This document shows positions 11,641 through 23,083 of a stretch of 64,000 nt of DNA, one piece after another; positions within the stretch are counted from its first letter, which is position 1; every line of letters starts with the position of its first letter. Position numbers and translations under genes: made by a program. Under the pieces are notes generated by a model. It ran no database searches and was not told where the DNA came from. It worked only from the letters and a program-made list of their open reading frames with translations. The stretch is from Chinchilla lanigera (Eukaryota; Chordata; Mammalia; Rodentia; Chinchillidae): positions 16,536,435 through 16,600,434 of the forward strand of contig NW_004955447.1 of the NCBI RefSeq assembly GCF_000276665.1. The letters are read 5' to 3'.

Positions 11641-11975
11641 TTGGGTATAGCAAAGCTGGCTGGGGCAGTAGGTATGACCTGTTAATTACAAAATTTGGGC
11701 AAAACAATTCCCAAAGTCCTGCAGTGGACTCTTTGTGAGAACTTGAGCAGGTTTTCCATGGGATAGCCTTGACTGGATGTCAGCCTGGAGTGGGTGATAC
11801 AAAAAGGACAGTCCACATTGAGTTTTTCCACTGTGCTCTTTCTTACATGGTGGCCCATCCTCATGCTGTAGAGTGTACTTCTTTTCCTACTTTTATTTGG
11901 TCCTAAATTGCTCTGCAGAGCCTGTTTCTTTTCCTACTTTTAATAAAACTTTACTACCATTTAAAGAAAGACTCC
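11641..11975 (+). repeat. Probable 3' LTR of the class I ERV
   Basis: About 330 bp with AATAAA in TTTTAATAAAACTTTACTAC at 11939-11958, a layout typical of gammaretroviral R regions. No second copy exists in the window, so the left boundary is a guess. Confidence 0.4.
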
Positions 11976-12033
11976 GTTTCAAAAACAAACAAAAACAAAA
12001 AACCCTCAGTGCATTAAAAAAAGGCAAATGCCT

Positions 12034-12153
12034 GCCAGGCACAGTGGTACATGCCTGTAATCCCAGCCCTTGGGAAACTGAAGCAGGCCAGCCTGGGATA
12101 CATAGTGAGTTCAAGGTCAGCCTGAACTAACAGTAAAAAAAATAATAATAATA
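12034..12153 (+). mobile_element. B1-like SINE
   Basis: GCCAGGCACAGTGGTACATG, then TAATCCCAGC and an A/AAT tail. 7SL-derived, lacking part of the middle. Confidence 0.9.
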
Positions 12154-14714
12154 AATACAAGCCAATGCCCAGCTTGGAATGAGAAAAAGGAGATGCTAAA
12201 AATAGCATGAGTAGGTCAATGTTTTATCTGGTACTACTGATAAGCATGGTGTCTTGAACAGAGACTTCAAAGAAGCAAACTCATCTATTATGGCCTAAAT
12301 GTCAATTCTTTACAGTTATCATATCCTATTCCTTCAATAGTACTCACAAGCAACTTGATCTGTCATGTAGACTTTCCTGTAGAGAGATCATGAATAAACC
12401 AGCCAACTTCTGATCCTGGTGTCTGTTTGGAGACATTACAAATCCATTAATTATCTCCTGGTTCATCAGGTGGTTGGACAGTTTGGGTTGGAATGTCTAG
12501 TGAGCTGGGTAAGAGTCAGGTCTTCTGAACCTGATCACTCTGAGAAGGCATCAGAACCTGGATGAGTTGTATAGGATATGAATTACTTCTCAATGACTGC
12601 TTTTTAAAAACATAAAGTGTGAGATAAGTAGTTCATCAACAGTTCACATAGGTTCTCATCATCAGGATTTTCTTCCACTTGGTCACTGTTGTGCTTTCTG
12701 TAACTACACTGTAAACACAAAATACAAAACCTAAAGGCTTGTGTTACTCAGTTCTCATGGTGGTCTACAAAGGCCATCTTCTCTGACAATCTAGCCCTCA
12801 GTTCACAGTAGAAAAAGAAGTGGAATCCCGATCCCTATCTCACACATCTCAGTAGAGCCTATAATGGCAATACAGCAACATTTTAACTAGAAGAAACTCA
12901 GTAATTTCAGCAAAGCCAATAACCTGGATTTTCAAAATATGCACCCAATCTACACAAAGGCATTTATAAATGGTGAATTTAAAACCTGAAAAATCTCACA
13001 GAATTTAAAAGTTTAATTTAATCCTCTTGTACAGAATAAAAAGATGTTTGATGAGTTCTCTCCCAAGAGCTTCAGTACGGATGTGGCATAGAAAATTTCC
13101 TCTGTACCTTCATCCCAAATATGCCAAGGTAATATCTTCTGCCTACCTTCTTCTAGGGTACTATGCCTTGTCTTTCTCTGTTCTCTTTTCTGCCCACAAG
13201 CTCCTCTTCCTATTTTAGGAAGCTTGAAATTGTTTTCCTGGGTGGCAAAAAAAAAAAAATTGAATCTATCATAGCCTACATTCTCCAATTCTTTGGTAGA
13301 GAGAAAAAAATAAATAAAGATTATGCTTGGTCTTCCAAACCCTGGTGTTGAATATTTAAAGAAAAACTTTGGAAATTAGAAAATATATATTATTGTTCTC
13401 TCAAGTTCCTAGTTCTTGCAAGTTAATGAGCATGGATGGCTCTCCCAACATGATGGCTGAAATTAATATTGTCAGTTTAAGGCCTTTAAAATCTCAGCTT
13501 CAACTCCTTATTTCTCTTGGCCCCTCTACAATAAAAATCCTGACCCTCCCTAAGGGAATGTGCCTCTGGTTGAATGTTTGAAAATAATATTTTTTAAAAA
13601 CACAGCCTCATTTGTATATCTAAAAACTGGCTAACTAAACTTTTTAGCTCAAGACTTATATGAATCCACCAGACCTGGCCTTCACTGCTCCCCCCACAAG
13701 AGTGGACCCCACTGCTGCCAGTTTTCCTTCCCATAACCCTTGGGGGCATCTCCTCTTCCGTTTTCCTCCGCTTTCCATTCTCTCCATATAGTTGCATGAT
13801 ATTCTTCTAAAACTATCTCTCAAGGGGTTGCCAGTCCTACAAGAGGATGGTCACATGGCCCCTAATCTGTGGTACAACCTAAAACAAGCCTATAGATTTC
13901 TAGAAATCCACTTGTTTTTGTCTTGAAAATTCATTCATAGGTTGCATTCTCCTCCAAAACTGAGCACCATTTCCTTAAATATTACAAATGTCTTATATTA
14001 CAAATGAAAGCTACTTAGCTGGTTCTCCCAGTCTTCAAATAAAACTAATCCACTGGGATAGAGCAGCACTTTGATTTTGTGGCATCTAATAGCCCATAAT
14101 GCATCACAGAGTCAAGCCTCATAAGGGGCACAAATTTCACAAATGTAGGCAGATGATACGGTAATACTAAATCTGTGTTGCCAACAAGTATTTCAAGCCA
14201 CAATGGCACATATAATATCAGGGAGTTGAGACAATACTTGTGAAAGAAATTTATTTAGAAGAGAGAAAAAAGAACCAGTCACTTTGAGCAGGGTTGAAGA
14301 CCTATTCAGAAAGTGGTAGAGAGTAAAACTTGTTTTTCTTCTTGTTCAGTCCACCTGCTTCCCAGCATTTGCTATAATCACATATAAAGTGCATCTTCAC
14401 AGCACGTGATAGGTAACATTTGGGCAGTTGTGAACTACCATATAAAACTTTGGCTGTCTTCAATTTGATATCATTCCTGGACACCCAGAGCAGGAGACCT
14501 TTTATTCCTAGAAGTCTCATATCATAGATTTCCTAGGAATTATGGAGAAAAGCTTTTCTTCTCACATAGCAGGGAGGTTACAAGTCTGATTGTGGGAGGG
14601 AAGAAAGAACTGCCCTTTCAACTGGAAGGATTATGAGGACATGGGAGCTGAGGAGAGGAGATGTAAGGGTGCTTGCTCTCCTGATCTTTGCACCATCACC
14701 CAAAGAAGGGCAGT
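12154..14714. other. Intergenic stretch without recognised genes
   Basis: About 2.5 kb of AT-rich, apparently unique sequence. No open frame over 91 codons, no known protein and no clear repeat could be assigned. Confidence 0.5.
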
Positions 14715-15265
14715 AAATTTATTGTCTATATCATGTAACCAATTATCACAGACTTAGCGGCTTCATATATCACAAGTTTATTAGCCCACGGTTTCCAGGA
14801 GTCTGGAGTCCACATTTTAGCTGCATCCTCAGCCCAGGGTCGCATGAGGCAGATCAAAGTGGTAACTGTCGATATTTCTGCCTGGAGGATCAATCGGGAA
14901 AGGTTCACTTTCAAGCTCTTGTCAACTGTTAGCAAAATTCCTTTCCTTATGGTTGTAGGACTGAAGTCCCCATATCTCACTGGCTACCACTCAGGGATGG
15001 CCCTTGGTTCTTACAGCACCCTCAGGAGGCTGGCTCACATTTCAATCTCTCCGACTTCTTTGACCCTAACCTTCACGCATGGATTAAGAAGGCTAATGTA
15101 ACTGAGTCTGGCCCACTTAGATAATTTCCTTCTCTTAAGGTCAACTGATTTGATTATACTTGCAAAATCCTTTCAACACAGCACCTAGTGTTTAGGTGTA
15201 TATTGGGAGAAGGTGTGAGTCCAACGGGACTAGAAGTCCTAGGAGTCATCTTGGAGCTCTACAGA
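14715..15265 (-). mobile_element. MLT1-like MaLR LTR
   Basis: The plus strand shows the reverse of the MLT1 consensus: TATCATGTAACCAATTATCA, a middle with TTTATTAG...CTGGAG, and later TCTTAAGGTCAACTGATT. Old and diverged. Confidence 0.7.
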
Positions 15266-15823
15266 TGCTCCCCATGGAGAGCAGCGGATTCGGCAGTGCC
15301 TGTGACTTGAGGATGTCCTGCAGGGCATGCAGTCTCCTCACCTGGCCTGAGGGCTAATCAAGGGGGTAGAATAGGAAGAGTCCGAGATCAAAGACCCCAC
15401 ACTAAAATCACAGACTCTACTAGTGAGCCCCAGAGTGGGAGTCCCAGCTGTCAGCAAAGTTGACCAACCCCGCCACTGTCAGGACAGGCAGGAAGCATCC
15501 AGAGTGTTCTACCAGGATCCGCAGACCTGGCTCCCCTTCACCGCTGAGGGAAATGAACCACAACCTTCCCCACCATACCAAGACCTTCAGGAAAGTTACG
15601 GGGAGGTGGGTGTCAAAAAGCCAGCCAGCGGTCCTGAGAAGATCCAAGCTGAGCCTTGTTCTTAGTTTTTGAGGGTCTTGGGAAGATTCCCGCACCCACT
15701 AAGAGTTTTAAAGGTGGGAAGGTCCTGGTAAACCAGGATAGTTGGCTTTCTAGCCTGAAGAGGCTGCTTAAATTATTGAACAGTTAGTTCTTCTGATTAA
15801 TTTATTGATTTAATGTGAGATGC

Positions 15824-15945
15824 GGGGGTGGGGGTGTTTCACTAAATCGCTCAAACTGGCCTCAAGCTTGAAATTCTCCTGCCTCAGCTTTGTGAGTTTC
15901 TTGGTTTCCAGGCCTATACCGCTGAGCCTGGCTCTAAGTTGAGCT
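15824..15945 (-). mobile_element. Old B1-like SINE fragment
   Basis: The reverse strand of a B1/Alu-type element: ACTGGCCTCAAGCTTG and TCCTGCCTCAGCTT. Strongly diverged. Confidence 0.6.
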
Positions 15946-15950
15946 AAGAT

Positions 15951-15969
15951 TTAAATTATGCCAAGTTGA

Positions 15970-16045
<76 letters not shown>

Positions 16046-16340
16046 AGTCCAGCTCAGGCAGTGTCAGCACAGGGTGCCCTCCTGCGAGCCTGAGCTGAGC
16101 ACTAGCACATTTGCCATCCCGCGCCGTCCTCTCCTTGAGCACCTCGGCCCCACCCTCCGACCTCGTGCTCACGCAGCGCTGTGCGCAGCCGCAGGCGGAA
16201 CACTGTGTGAGACGCGAGGATAAAGCGCCTGCCGAGAACCGCGCAGCCAGGCGACGCGCGGGGCCAGCACCGACGGCAACGACCTCATTCCCCGCTTCCA
16301 GCCCGGGCCCGCTGCTCGGAGCCCACCGACTTGCCGCCAT
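15951..16340 (-). CDS. Open frame of unknown status in the CpG island
   Basis: 129 codons starting MAASRWAPSSGPGLE in a strong Kozak context (AGCCATGGC). The C-terminal quarter is translation of the microsatellite (alternating Cys-Val, then Arg-Glu). I do not recognise the protein. Long open frames arise easily in GC-rich DNA, so it may be noncoding. Confidence 0.12.
15972..16044. repeat. Compound microsatellite (TC)n(AC)n
   Basis: About 21 TC units pass directly into about 16 AC units. It forms the left edge of the CpG island. Confidence 0.99.
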
Positions 16341-16374
16341 GGCTTGTCTTTGCCAGCGCTCCGCTTAATTCCAT

Positions 16375-16381
16375 TATAAAA
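16375..16381 (+). promoter_or_regulatory. TATA-like box in the CpG island
   Basis: TATAAAA within an isolated AT-rich patch (about 16364-16388) of the GC-rich island. It would place a plus-strand start near 16405-16412. It could also be an unrelated homeodomain-type site. Confidence 0.35.
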
Positions 16382-16517
16382 ATTAAATCCCGGGTCTTCA
16401 TCGGTGGCGACGGCCACGCTTCCACGTCCACCGGCTTCACGGCTGCGCCCACGGCCCCCGCGGCCGGGGACACCGGGCAGGCCGGGCACAGCGCCGCGAG
16501 GAGCGCGGCCCGGCGCG

Positions 16518-16537
16518 CTGCCGCCCCCTGGTGGCCA
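16518..16537 (-). promoter_or_regulatory. CTCF-type motif
   Basis: The minus strand reads TGGCCACCAGGGGGCGGCAG, a near-perfect match to the core CCACCAGGGGGCRGC. The motif points left, away from PDGFRA. Confidence 0.75.
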
Positions 16538-16719
16538 CCGCGGCCGGAGCGCAGACCCCGAGGCCTTCCGGACGCGGACGCGTGTGGGAGCTCGCGCGGG
16601 CAACGCCGGCACCTTCGAGCCTCTCCCACTCCCGCGTGACAAATCGGCGTCCGAGGCCCGGCGCCCGGAAAGGAGCCCCTGCCGCCGCCGTCCATCCGGG
16701 AACTTGTGCCCGCTGCTGG

Positions 16720-16727
16720 TGACGTCA
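16720..16727. promoter_or_regulatory. Palindromic CRE (TGACGTCA) with adjacent ETS-type site
   Basis: Full CREB/ATF site followed at once by CATCCGGC, the reverse of an ETS-type GCCGGATG. CRE plus ETS pairs are typical of CpG-island promoters. Confidence 0.7.
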
Positions 16728-16860
16728 CATCCGGCTTGCGGTCCGCGCGCGCCCGAGGCGTGTGGAGGTGTCAACTAGCGTGGGTGACGCGGGGTCCCAG
16801 GACGGCGGGGGAGAGCACCCGTCTTTATCAGAGCTGCCCGCACGCCCTCCTCGGTGTTCT

Positions 16861-19600
16861 TTCTGTGTGTGTGAGTGTGTGCGTGCACTGGATAAAATTG
16901 TTTTTTAAGCACTGCTATTTTTATTTCTGTCGGCCAACAGGGACAGCTTTAAGACTGGGCTCCTGGGTGCGGGTACAGTTGGGCGGCAGACCTCGCGCTT
17001 CGTCTGCGTGAGTCAAACACCCAGCGCCAAAAGAAAAGATTTGCCCGAAGGCCCCCTTCCAGTTCCCTTGCCGTCTCTGATTCCCTATTGTTCAGTATCC
17101 AGTTCAAAAGACCTCACTCCTCCATGTTGGCCGAGTAGGAGCCCCGGGCAGGTGAGCAGGGCGCGCCTGGCTTAGCCTGGCCCACCGTCCCCGCTCTGCC
17201 CAGGTTCCAACGTGGCAGAGTCAGCCAAAGGCAGCGAGAGAATACTGAACAGCAGTCGGGGGCGAGGAGAACTAGCGCAGACTAGTTTCTGGGTTACCTT
17301 TCTGAAGTCGGAAGCTTCAACAAGGCGGCGATAATGGTAACTAGCTTAAAAACATTCCAGCTGAGCTTGTCTCACACTGGGATTATATAAGTCGTTGGTC
17401 CACCATAAGGTCATGCATAAGAATGGAAATAACGGTTGCAGTTGACATTTTTTTAAAATTCTACTTGCGACCTTAGTGAAAAACTCACCTTTCATTCCTC
17501 TCTGCCTCCCTCCTCCTTGTCCCTCCTATGTGCTCTCTACATCATACATGATGTTCTACCTTCCTGCTTGCAGTCCTGATTATAACTCTAAAGAAGTAAC
17601 TGTTGTACTGCGACTTTGTCAACCACTGAACCATGAATGAGTTCAGGGCTGTCAGCGAATGTGTCTGAGTTGAGGAGCAAATGAACGGAGAGCTGGGTGA
17701 CTGACTGCATGAACAGGTGCAGTGCTATCCCAGGCACTAGGGGTACAGAGGAACAAGACAAAGAGGGCCTGGCTTCAAGGAACCTACCATCAAGCAAATA
17801 ATCAGAGGACTATAGGTATGAAGCACTGGGTGTGGTGGTCCACACCTGTACTCCCAATATTCAGGAGGCTGAAGCAAAGAGATTGTGAGTTTGCATTTTC
17901 ACAACGAGCCAAGCGAAGGCATCAGAGCTGACCCCCAGGCCTTGCGTGGAGCAGGTGGTTCATGTACAGGAGAGAGGCTGGTCTCTGGGCTCATGGGTCT
18001 TCCTGAGCTTGAGAGTCTTACAAGGAGCCCAAGTGCTCAGTAATTGGCTATGTGAGCCTGAAGCCCATGAGACAGGCAGTGTTAAAATTAAGAGCTACTT
18101 TGGTGGCCATCTTTGACCATCAAGTAATCTTGAGAAGCTACATACTAAGGATTGAGGAAAGGACAGAGAGATTCTGTCTCTGGTATCTGTGAAGCTACCA
18201 TACCACGGTGGGTGATTTCCAGGCTTCTTTGAAGTGAAATAAAAAATAAGCCTCTGTATTGTATAAGGTACTGATACTTGGATTTTGTGAGTTGAACAAT
18301 AACCGAACCTGACTGATGAATCATTCATATGAGTACCAAATTAAAGCCAGCTCAAGAAAGAGACTATGTAGGAGTGCACAGGAAAGAATAAAGCAGCTTA
18401 GGCTGGTGCTCAGAGGACCGAGAGCTGTCTCTTACATCATCAAGGGGCATTTTCACATTGCTTTCACGGTCTTGAACAGGCAGTGCAGCAACCAAAACAT
18501 CATCCAAATGCTTCCTCGTGGGAGTATAGTAGCAATTGGCATCTTCTAATCACAAAGGAATGTTAATTTCATGTGCTGAAAAGAAACATGAAAATAGTAC
18601 TCATTGAGGTCAAGACCAAACAACTATAACTGAATAATTGCAGAGTTCAGAATACTTCGGATGATTTAGAAAGTACAGGTCTCTCAACTGCGTGGAGCAC
18701 ATACTCTGTTCAGCACGAAGTCCTTTCACAAAATTTCAGGCAAAGGATTTATATTTATCAAAAAGAATTTATATGTAATATATGATGGTACTCTTAGTTC
18801 TCACATATACACGTATAGCGTGTGTGCATATGCCTTTGTAAAATGTTATTTTTCATTTCCTTTATTCCACTAGTTCTAGAATTCTGTCAGAGTTCCCTGA
18901 CCAAGGGAGTAAGTGGAGGCTGAAATGCAGCCTGAGCTTTTCTCCCAGAGCTGCCTCGAGGTGGGGCCCACTCAGCGTGGAAGCAGCAGCACTTTCGGCA
19001 GCGTCCTCACCCAGAAGAGCATCCTTCGGCAAGGGCTTGACGCGAAGACGCCTGATGTGCTGCTTGGACCTCGGATAGACACAAGCGCCCACCTTATTCT
19101 TCTCCTCTGAATACCGCGTTGATTTAAGTGGTTGAGGAATAGGAAAGCATGTTGAGTCCCTCCAGGGAGCAGACAAGACTTTCAAGCGTCAGTCTGATAA
19201 CATACGGCCACGCTGCAGCCACTAAGTAAATATCACCATGAAACGAGGAACACATCTACTTCCTACCAAGACTCAGGAGCCAAAAGAGGGAACTGTAAAA
19301 ATTCTTGGGGCTTCCCTTGCTCTCTAGCAGCCCCTTGTGGCACTTGATGTAATCTGCAGTCCAATGCCTCTAGGAACGGCGCATAGCTGCAAGAGGTTTC
19401 AACTCTGATAAATCTAACGCTGGGAACAAGAATCTCATAGATCTTGCAAAAATGTTCACAGTGACCAAACTAAACTATCAATGAGTCCATTTTCTGCACA
19501 CCAATGAAACTCAATCACTGAGAACCATTCGGGTTAAAAATCATCTACCTCCCCATCACTGTCTTTCCTCGTTCTCTCTTATTTTCCAAACGTGCGGTGA
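16861..19600. other. Intergenic sequence right of the CpG island
   Basis: GC content falls steadily to 17350. A donor-like CAG|GTGAGC at 17149-17154 on the plus strand could end a first exon of an island transcript. No acceptor or coding exon was recognised. A weak B1-like fragment lies at 17823-17915. The rest appears unique. Confidence 0.4.
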
Positions 19601-20040
19601 GATCCTACGTGTCACCCCTATGATTGGGGCCCAGATGAAGTACATGGGCACAATATCTAGTTTTGTAGGACGCCCAGCTAGGAGATAAGTGAGAGTCAGA
19701 TAATGAGGGATCTTTCATGCTTTGCTGAGAAATCTGAAGGACTTGGGAGTCATGTAGGATATAAGCAAGGACTGATATAATCAGATCTATCATGTATGAA
19801 AGCTCGTGCTAGAGAAAAAGTGAGGGTTGGTTGGGTATGGTGCAGGATGACAGATCAGGAAACAGGAGTTGAAGACTGTGTAACCGGAAGCAAGGTACTG
19901 GGCACAAAGAAGGAAGAGGACAACTGGAGGAAAGCCTGGGAGTGGAGCTGACAGGCTTCACCGGTAGGTCAAACTTCTAATGTGGCTGAGTGAGCGATAA
20001 TGTCAATAACTAATGTATGAATGCATTACAAGGCTCAAAG
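19600..20040 (+). repeat. Possible copy of an ancient interspersed repeat
   Basis: It has the flavour of the central part of the element at 23084-24285, for example GGGAGTCATGTAGGATATAA and TGATATAATCAGATC. Assignment is by eye only. Confidence 0.35.
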
Positions 20041-20049
20041 CAGAATCAA

Positions 20050-20250
20050 CACTGGGAGATTGTAGTTGTATGCATGCTTGTAATCACAACCTTCTTGGAG
20101 GATGAAGCAGGAAGAGGATTCCAAGTTCATGCCCAGCCTGGGAAACTTAAAAGCTTAGCAAGACCTTGTCAGAATTAAAGGTAAAAATGGGCCAGAGATG
20201 TAGCATAGTATAAAAGCCCTGGGTTCAATACCAAGTGCCACCAGGAAAGG
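20050..20250 (+). mobile_element. Old B1-like plus ID-like composite SINE
   Basis: B1-type body (CAACCTTCTTGGAGGATGAA) followed by an ID-type tail unit (GCCAGAGATGTAGC, GGGTTCAATACCAAG). The B1-then-ID order suggests a dimeric SINE. Confidence 0.6.
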
Positions 20251-20490
20251 AGAGGAGAGGAGAGGAGAGGACAGGAGGGGAGGGGAGGGAAGGAAAGGGA
20301 AGGAAAGGAAAGGAAAGGAAAGGAGGAAGGAAGAAGGAAGAAAAAGGAAGAAGGAAGGAAGGGGGGCTGGGGATTTAGCTCAGTGGCACAGCACCTGCCT
20401 GGCAAGCGCAAGGTCGTGAGTTCGATTCCCGGTACCGGAAAAAAAAAAAAAAAAAAAAAAAAAAAGGAAGGAAGGAAGAGAAAGACTTGA
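20250..20490 (+). repeat. Long purine tract (AGG/GGAA)n split by an ID SINE
   Basis: Nearly pure purine on the plus strand at 20250-20362 and again at 20440-20490, with a young ID SINE between. The second half includes the SINE's 25-base A tail. Confidence 0.95.
20363..20466 (+). mobile_element. ID-like SINE (near-consensus)
   Basis: GGGGCTGGGGATTTAGCTCA, then GTTCGATTCCCGGTACCGG and a pure A tail. Apparently young. Target duplication AAGGAAGGAAGG cannot be separated from the repeat. Confidence 0.95.
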
Positions 20491-21100
20491 TGAGCTTAGA
20501 TGGTTTCCTGGAAAAGCTTGGCATCTGAGGTCCAGGAGCTGTCCTGATGCCACCTTGCTTCAACCCTGTTTCCTTAGATTCTGTTCTTGTCTCTCTGGCA
20601 TCTGCCAACCACAGGCCAAACCAGTGACCAAAGTTGTTTGCATCTCCTCTGTAACCTGGCTTTCACAGTGCATGAAATCACACCATAAACCCTGCAACCA
20701 ACCCCAAGACTACACCCCCAACCTAACCAATTCCTCTAACCAACCTCTACACACCCAGTCACTGTTTCCCCTGCCCTATCCATGGCCAGACACTAGGGAC
20801 AGCTCCTATGCCCTCACATCAGCTGGGATTACTCAAAATCTAAACTGGCTGAAATGTCTACCCTGCCCAACCTTGTCTTTCCTGGGGACATGTTTTCCCT
20901 TGTGCTCCCTCCCAACCAAGTGTGGTGCCTTATCCTCTTGAGAAGTGTAGATAATAAAAATTACCTTTTGATGGTACTGACTCTGTCTCCTCACCTAGTT
21001 CACTTCAAAAATTAAGACGTGGGCCCAAGTCATACCAATTTGGGTTTATAGATGTGTTACTATTATAGATGTGTTACTATTGTCTTTAGATTTTCATAAT
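20490..21100. other. Intergenic stretch, possible LTR-like end
   Basis: No gene. GATAATAAAAATT followed by CTCTGTCTCCTCACC at 20950-20996 resembles the end of an old LTR, but no partner or family could be assigned. A 128-codon plus-strand frame (20555-20941) has no recognised domain. Confidence 0.3.
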
Positions 21101-21102
21101 AT

Positions 21103-21190
21103 GGGGCTCATGGTGTAGCTCAATGGTAGAACACTTGCTTAATATGTACAAGGTTCTGGGTTCAACCCCAGCACTATAATAAGATAATAA
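21103..21190 (+). mobile_element. Older ID-like SINE
   Basis: GGGCTCATGGTGTAGCTCAA and GGGTTCAACCCCAGCAC with an AATAAT tail. It lacks the GGTACC ending of the young copies, so it is an older subfamily. Confidence 0.85.
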
Positions 21191-23083
21191 TAATAAAATA
21201 TATGAATAATAATTACTTCATATGGTTTTATGAGGCCCATTTTAAATATGATAGCAATAACAATCTTTGCTCATAATAAACATGTTCACTATTAGCATTA
21301 GCCCTTAAGGTTGTGATCTGCTACTGCATTTTCCCAGCAAAATCAGTTTCTTGGGATAAAATATAGTCAGTGAACCCATTTCATGGAGCAGTAGTCCTGT
21401 CCAGACATCTTATTGTAGCCCAGGTGATCTGACCAAAGCAATAGATTCAGCGCTACCAGAAGCTGGGCTGATTGGTCTTACTTAATGCAATCTCTACAAA
21501 ACTCTACATCTAAAACACAAAAGTCAGTAAAAAGGGCTTACATGGTATTTTAAAATGGTTAGATTTATGATCAGTCTAGTTAACACGTCAGGAGTCAACT
21601 AGTCAGGCTTGCTTCCAGTAGTTAAGACTGAAGGTTTAACTATTAAGCCTTTTTTGAGCCCACTGTTAGCTCATAAAAACTTCTCATCAGAATCTTATTC
21701 TTGTTCTTATCATAAAAATGTAGGAATAAAAATGGGATAAATATTTAGGAAAAGAAGCCAATCTGTGAAGGAAAAAGAGAAACAAAGCGGAAACTGATAT
21801 TGTTCCAAAAATAAAGGGATTTCTACAGAGAGCTTCTCATGACTTCAACATGTCAACAGGAAAGGCTTTTCGGTCTGAGTAGAACCAAGATGGTGCTCAA
21901 AGAGCTCACAGGAGGAAAATCTGGATTCCTGGAGCTCACTTGCCTCGGAATGAGAAAAGATTATAGCAGGACCCAAGGGGGTGAGGCAGTGGAGCTGCCT
22001 GGGTACAGAATGTGAGGACCACTCAGACTGCCACTTGGACAGTGCCCCTGTTCCCTGTCTTCGGCCCAGGGCTGGGGATAAAGAACTTTCCACTCTGAAG
22101 TCGTTAACACAGAGCAGCTCTGCTGAGCGGCTCATCCTCAGCTGTAGCACAATCTAAATGCAGACCACTGTGCGCCGTGCTCCACGCTGAAGTGCGCCTC
22201 TCTGAATGGGCTGGGTCCTCCGCCAAGAAGCTCCCATCAAAGCCGAGCCAGAGTCCTGCGTTTGAAGAGGAGCTAAAGCTAAACAATATTTGCTTATTCA
22301 GACCAGAAGTGCAGTGAATTCTCCATCTCAGTGGGGAAAAGGTCAATATTTCTGAAGAATTCACCCCAAGTTCTACAAATATGCGTGCCTTATGAAAACA
22401 GCCACCACCCAAGGCCGCCCACATGCTCAATTCCAGTGCTGCTGGGGATCAGGAATCCCACTGCCTCCGGCCCTTCTTCCGTCTGCTCTCCCGGCCCAGG
22501 CTTGGACAAGTTGCCAATAAAACTCTGAGTGTTTGTTGTCAATTATAAAATCTGGTCATGAGTACAGAGGGTAGAAGGTGGTTCTCCGTATAATTTTTCA
22601 ACTTTTATGTTTGAAATTTTTCATAATAAAATATTGAGAGAAAATATTGATATCAAATATGTTCTTGGAGAACTAACATGTGGAAGAACACTAGAAAATT
22701 TTTTGAAGTATTTTTAAAACCTCTGGGCTATGTTTAAAGCAAGAAATGATTTTTCCCTAACTCTGATGCCACATAAATGCATTCCAGAGAATGTCTGATT
22801 TTTCTGGATTCAAAAGCTCGGTCTAAACATGAGAAGCAATTCTCAGATGTGTCCCTGCTAAAAATGTTTCATGCATTCACTTATTGTCGTCCTTTTGTTC
22901 GCTCAATCAGATATGCCTGCGGCCATTCTGCAATAGATATTTTTGCGTGCTGGGCAGGAGTTTTGGGCTCAACACTGAACTGGCTTTAGGACTCACCAGA
23001 GACTTGAGTGCTATTTTCTCAAATAGTCTGAAGCCCTGCACCTCACCCTGTCACCCTTCCCTCTATGGATGGTGATTTATTCA
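21190..23083. other. Intergenic stretch without recognised genes
   Basis: About 1.9 kb with no identifiable protein or repeat. The part 21840-22540 is less AT-rich, and several short frames overlap there on both strands with no family match. Confidence 0.45.

Larger units (their letters stand above)
9650..11975 (+). mobile_element. Class I (gammaretrovirus-like) endogenous retrovirus remnant
   Basis: Plus-strand pol fragments directly beside the class II provirus. From left to right: protease end (LGRYLLAKLGPF), start of reverse transcriptase (RFLKYSLLQP), a jump over the RT core, then RNase H and its C-terminal part. The rest up to 11970 shows no readable integrase or env, and ends in an LTR-like stretch with an AATAAA signal. 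The left end is not clear; 9357-9650 may be protease or gag too decayed to read. Confidence 0.82.
16050..16860. promoter_or_regulatory. Intergenic CpG island, candidate promoter/insulator
   Basis: About 800 bp very rich in G+C with many CpG pairs, unlike everything else between 12000 and 34000. It contains a CTCF-type motif, a TATA-like box, a CRE next to an ETS-type site, and GC boxes. No exon of a known gene was recognised. The undepleted CpGs imply that the region is unmethylated in the germ line, which usually marks an active promoter or bound element. Transcription direction is unknown. Confidence 0.8.

Noticed and set aside
16169..16774. 201-codon minus-strand open frame in the CpG island
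   Set aside because: Arg/Gly/Pro/Ala-rich reading with no domain; overlapping frames on both strands are equally open, as expected in GC-rich DNA.
17149..17154. First exon donor of an island transcript
   Set aside because: CAG|GTGAGC is a good donor by itself, but no partner acceptor or exon could be supported, so it is mentioned only as context.
19328..19345. Second CTCF-like site (CCCCTTGTGGC)
   Set aside because: It departs from the core at important positions and lies in ordinary AT-rich sequence; too weak to list.
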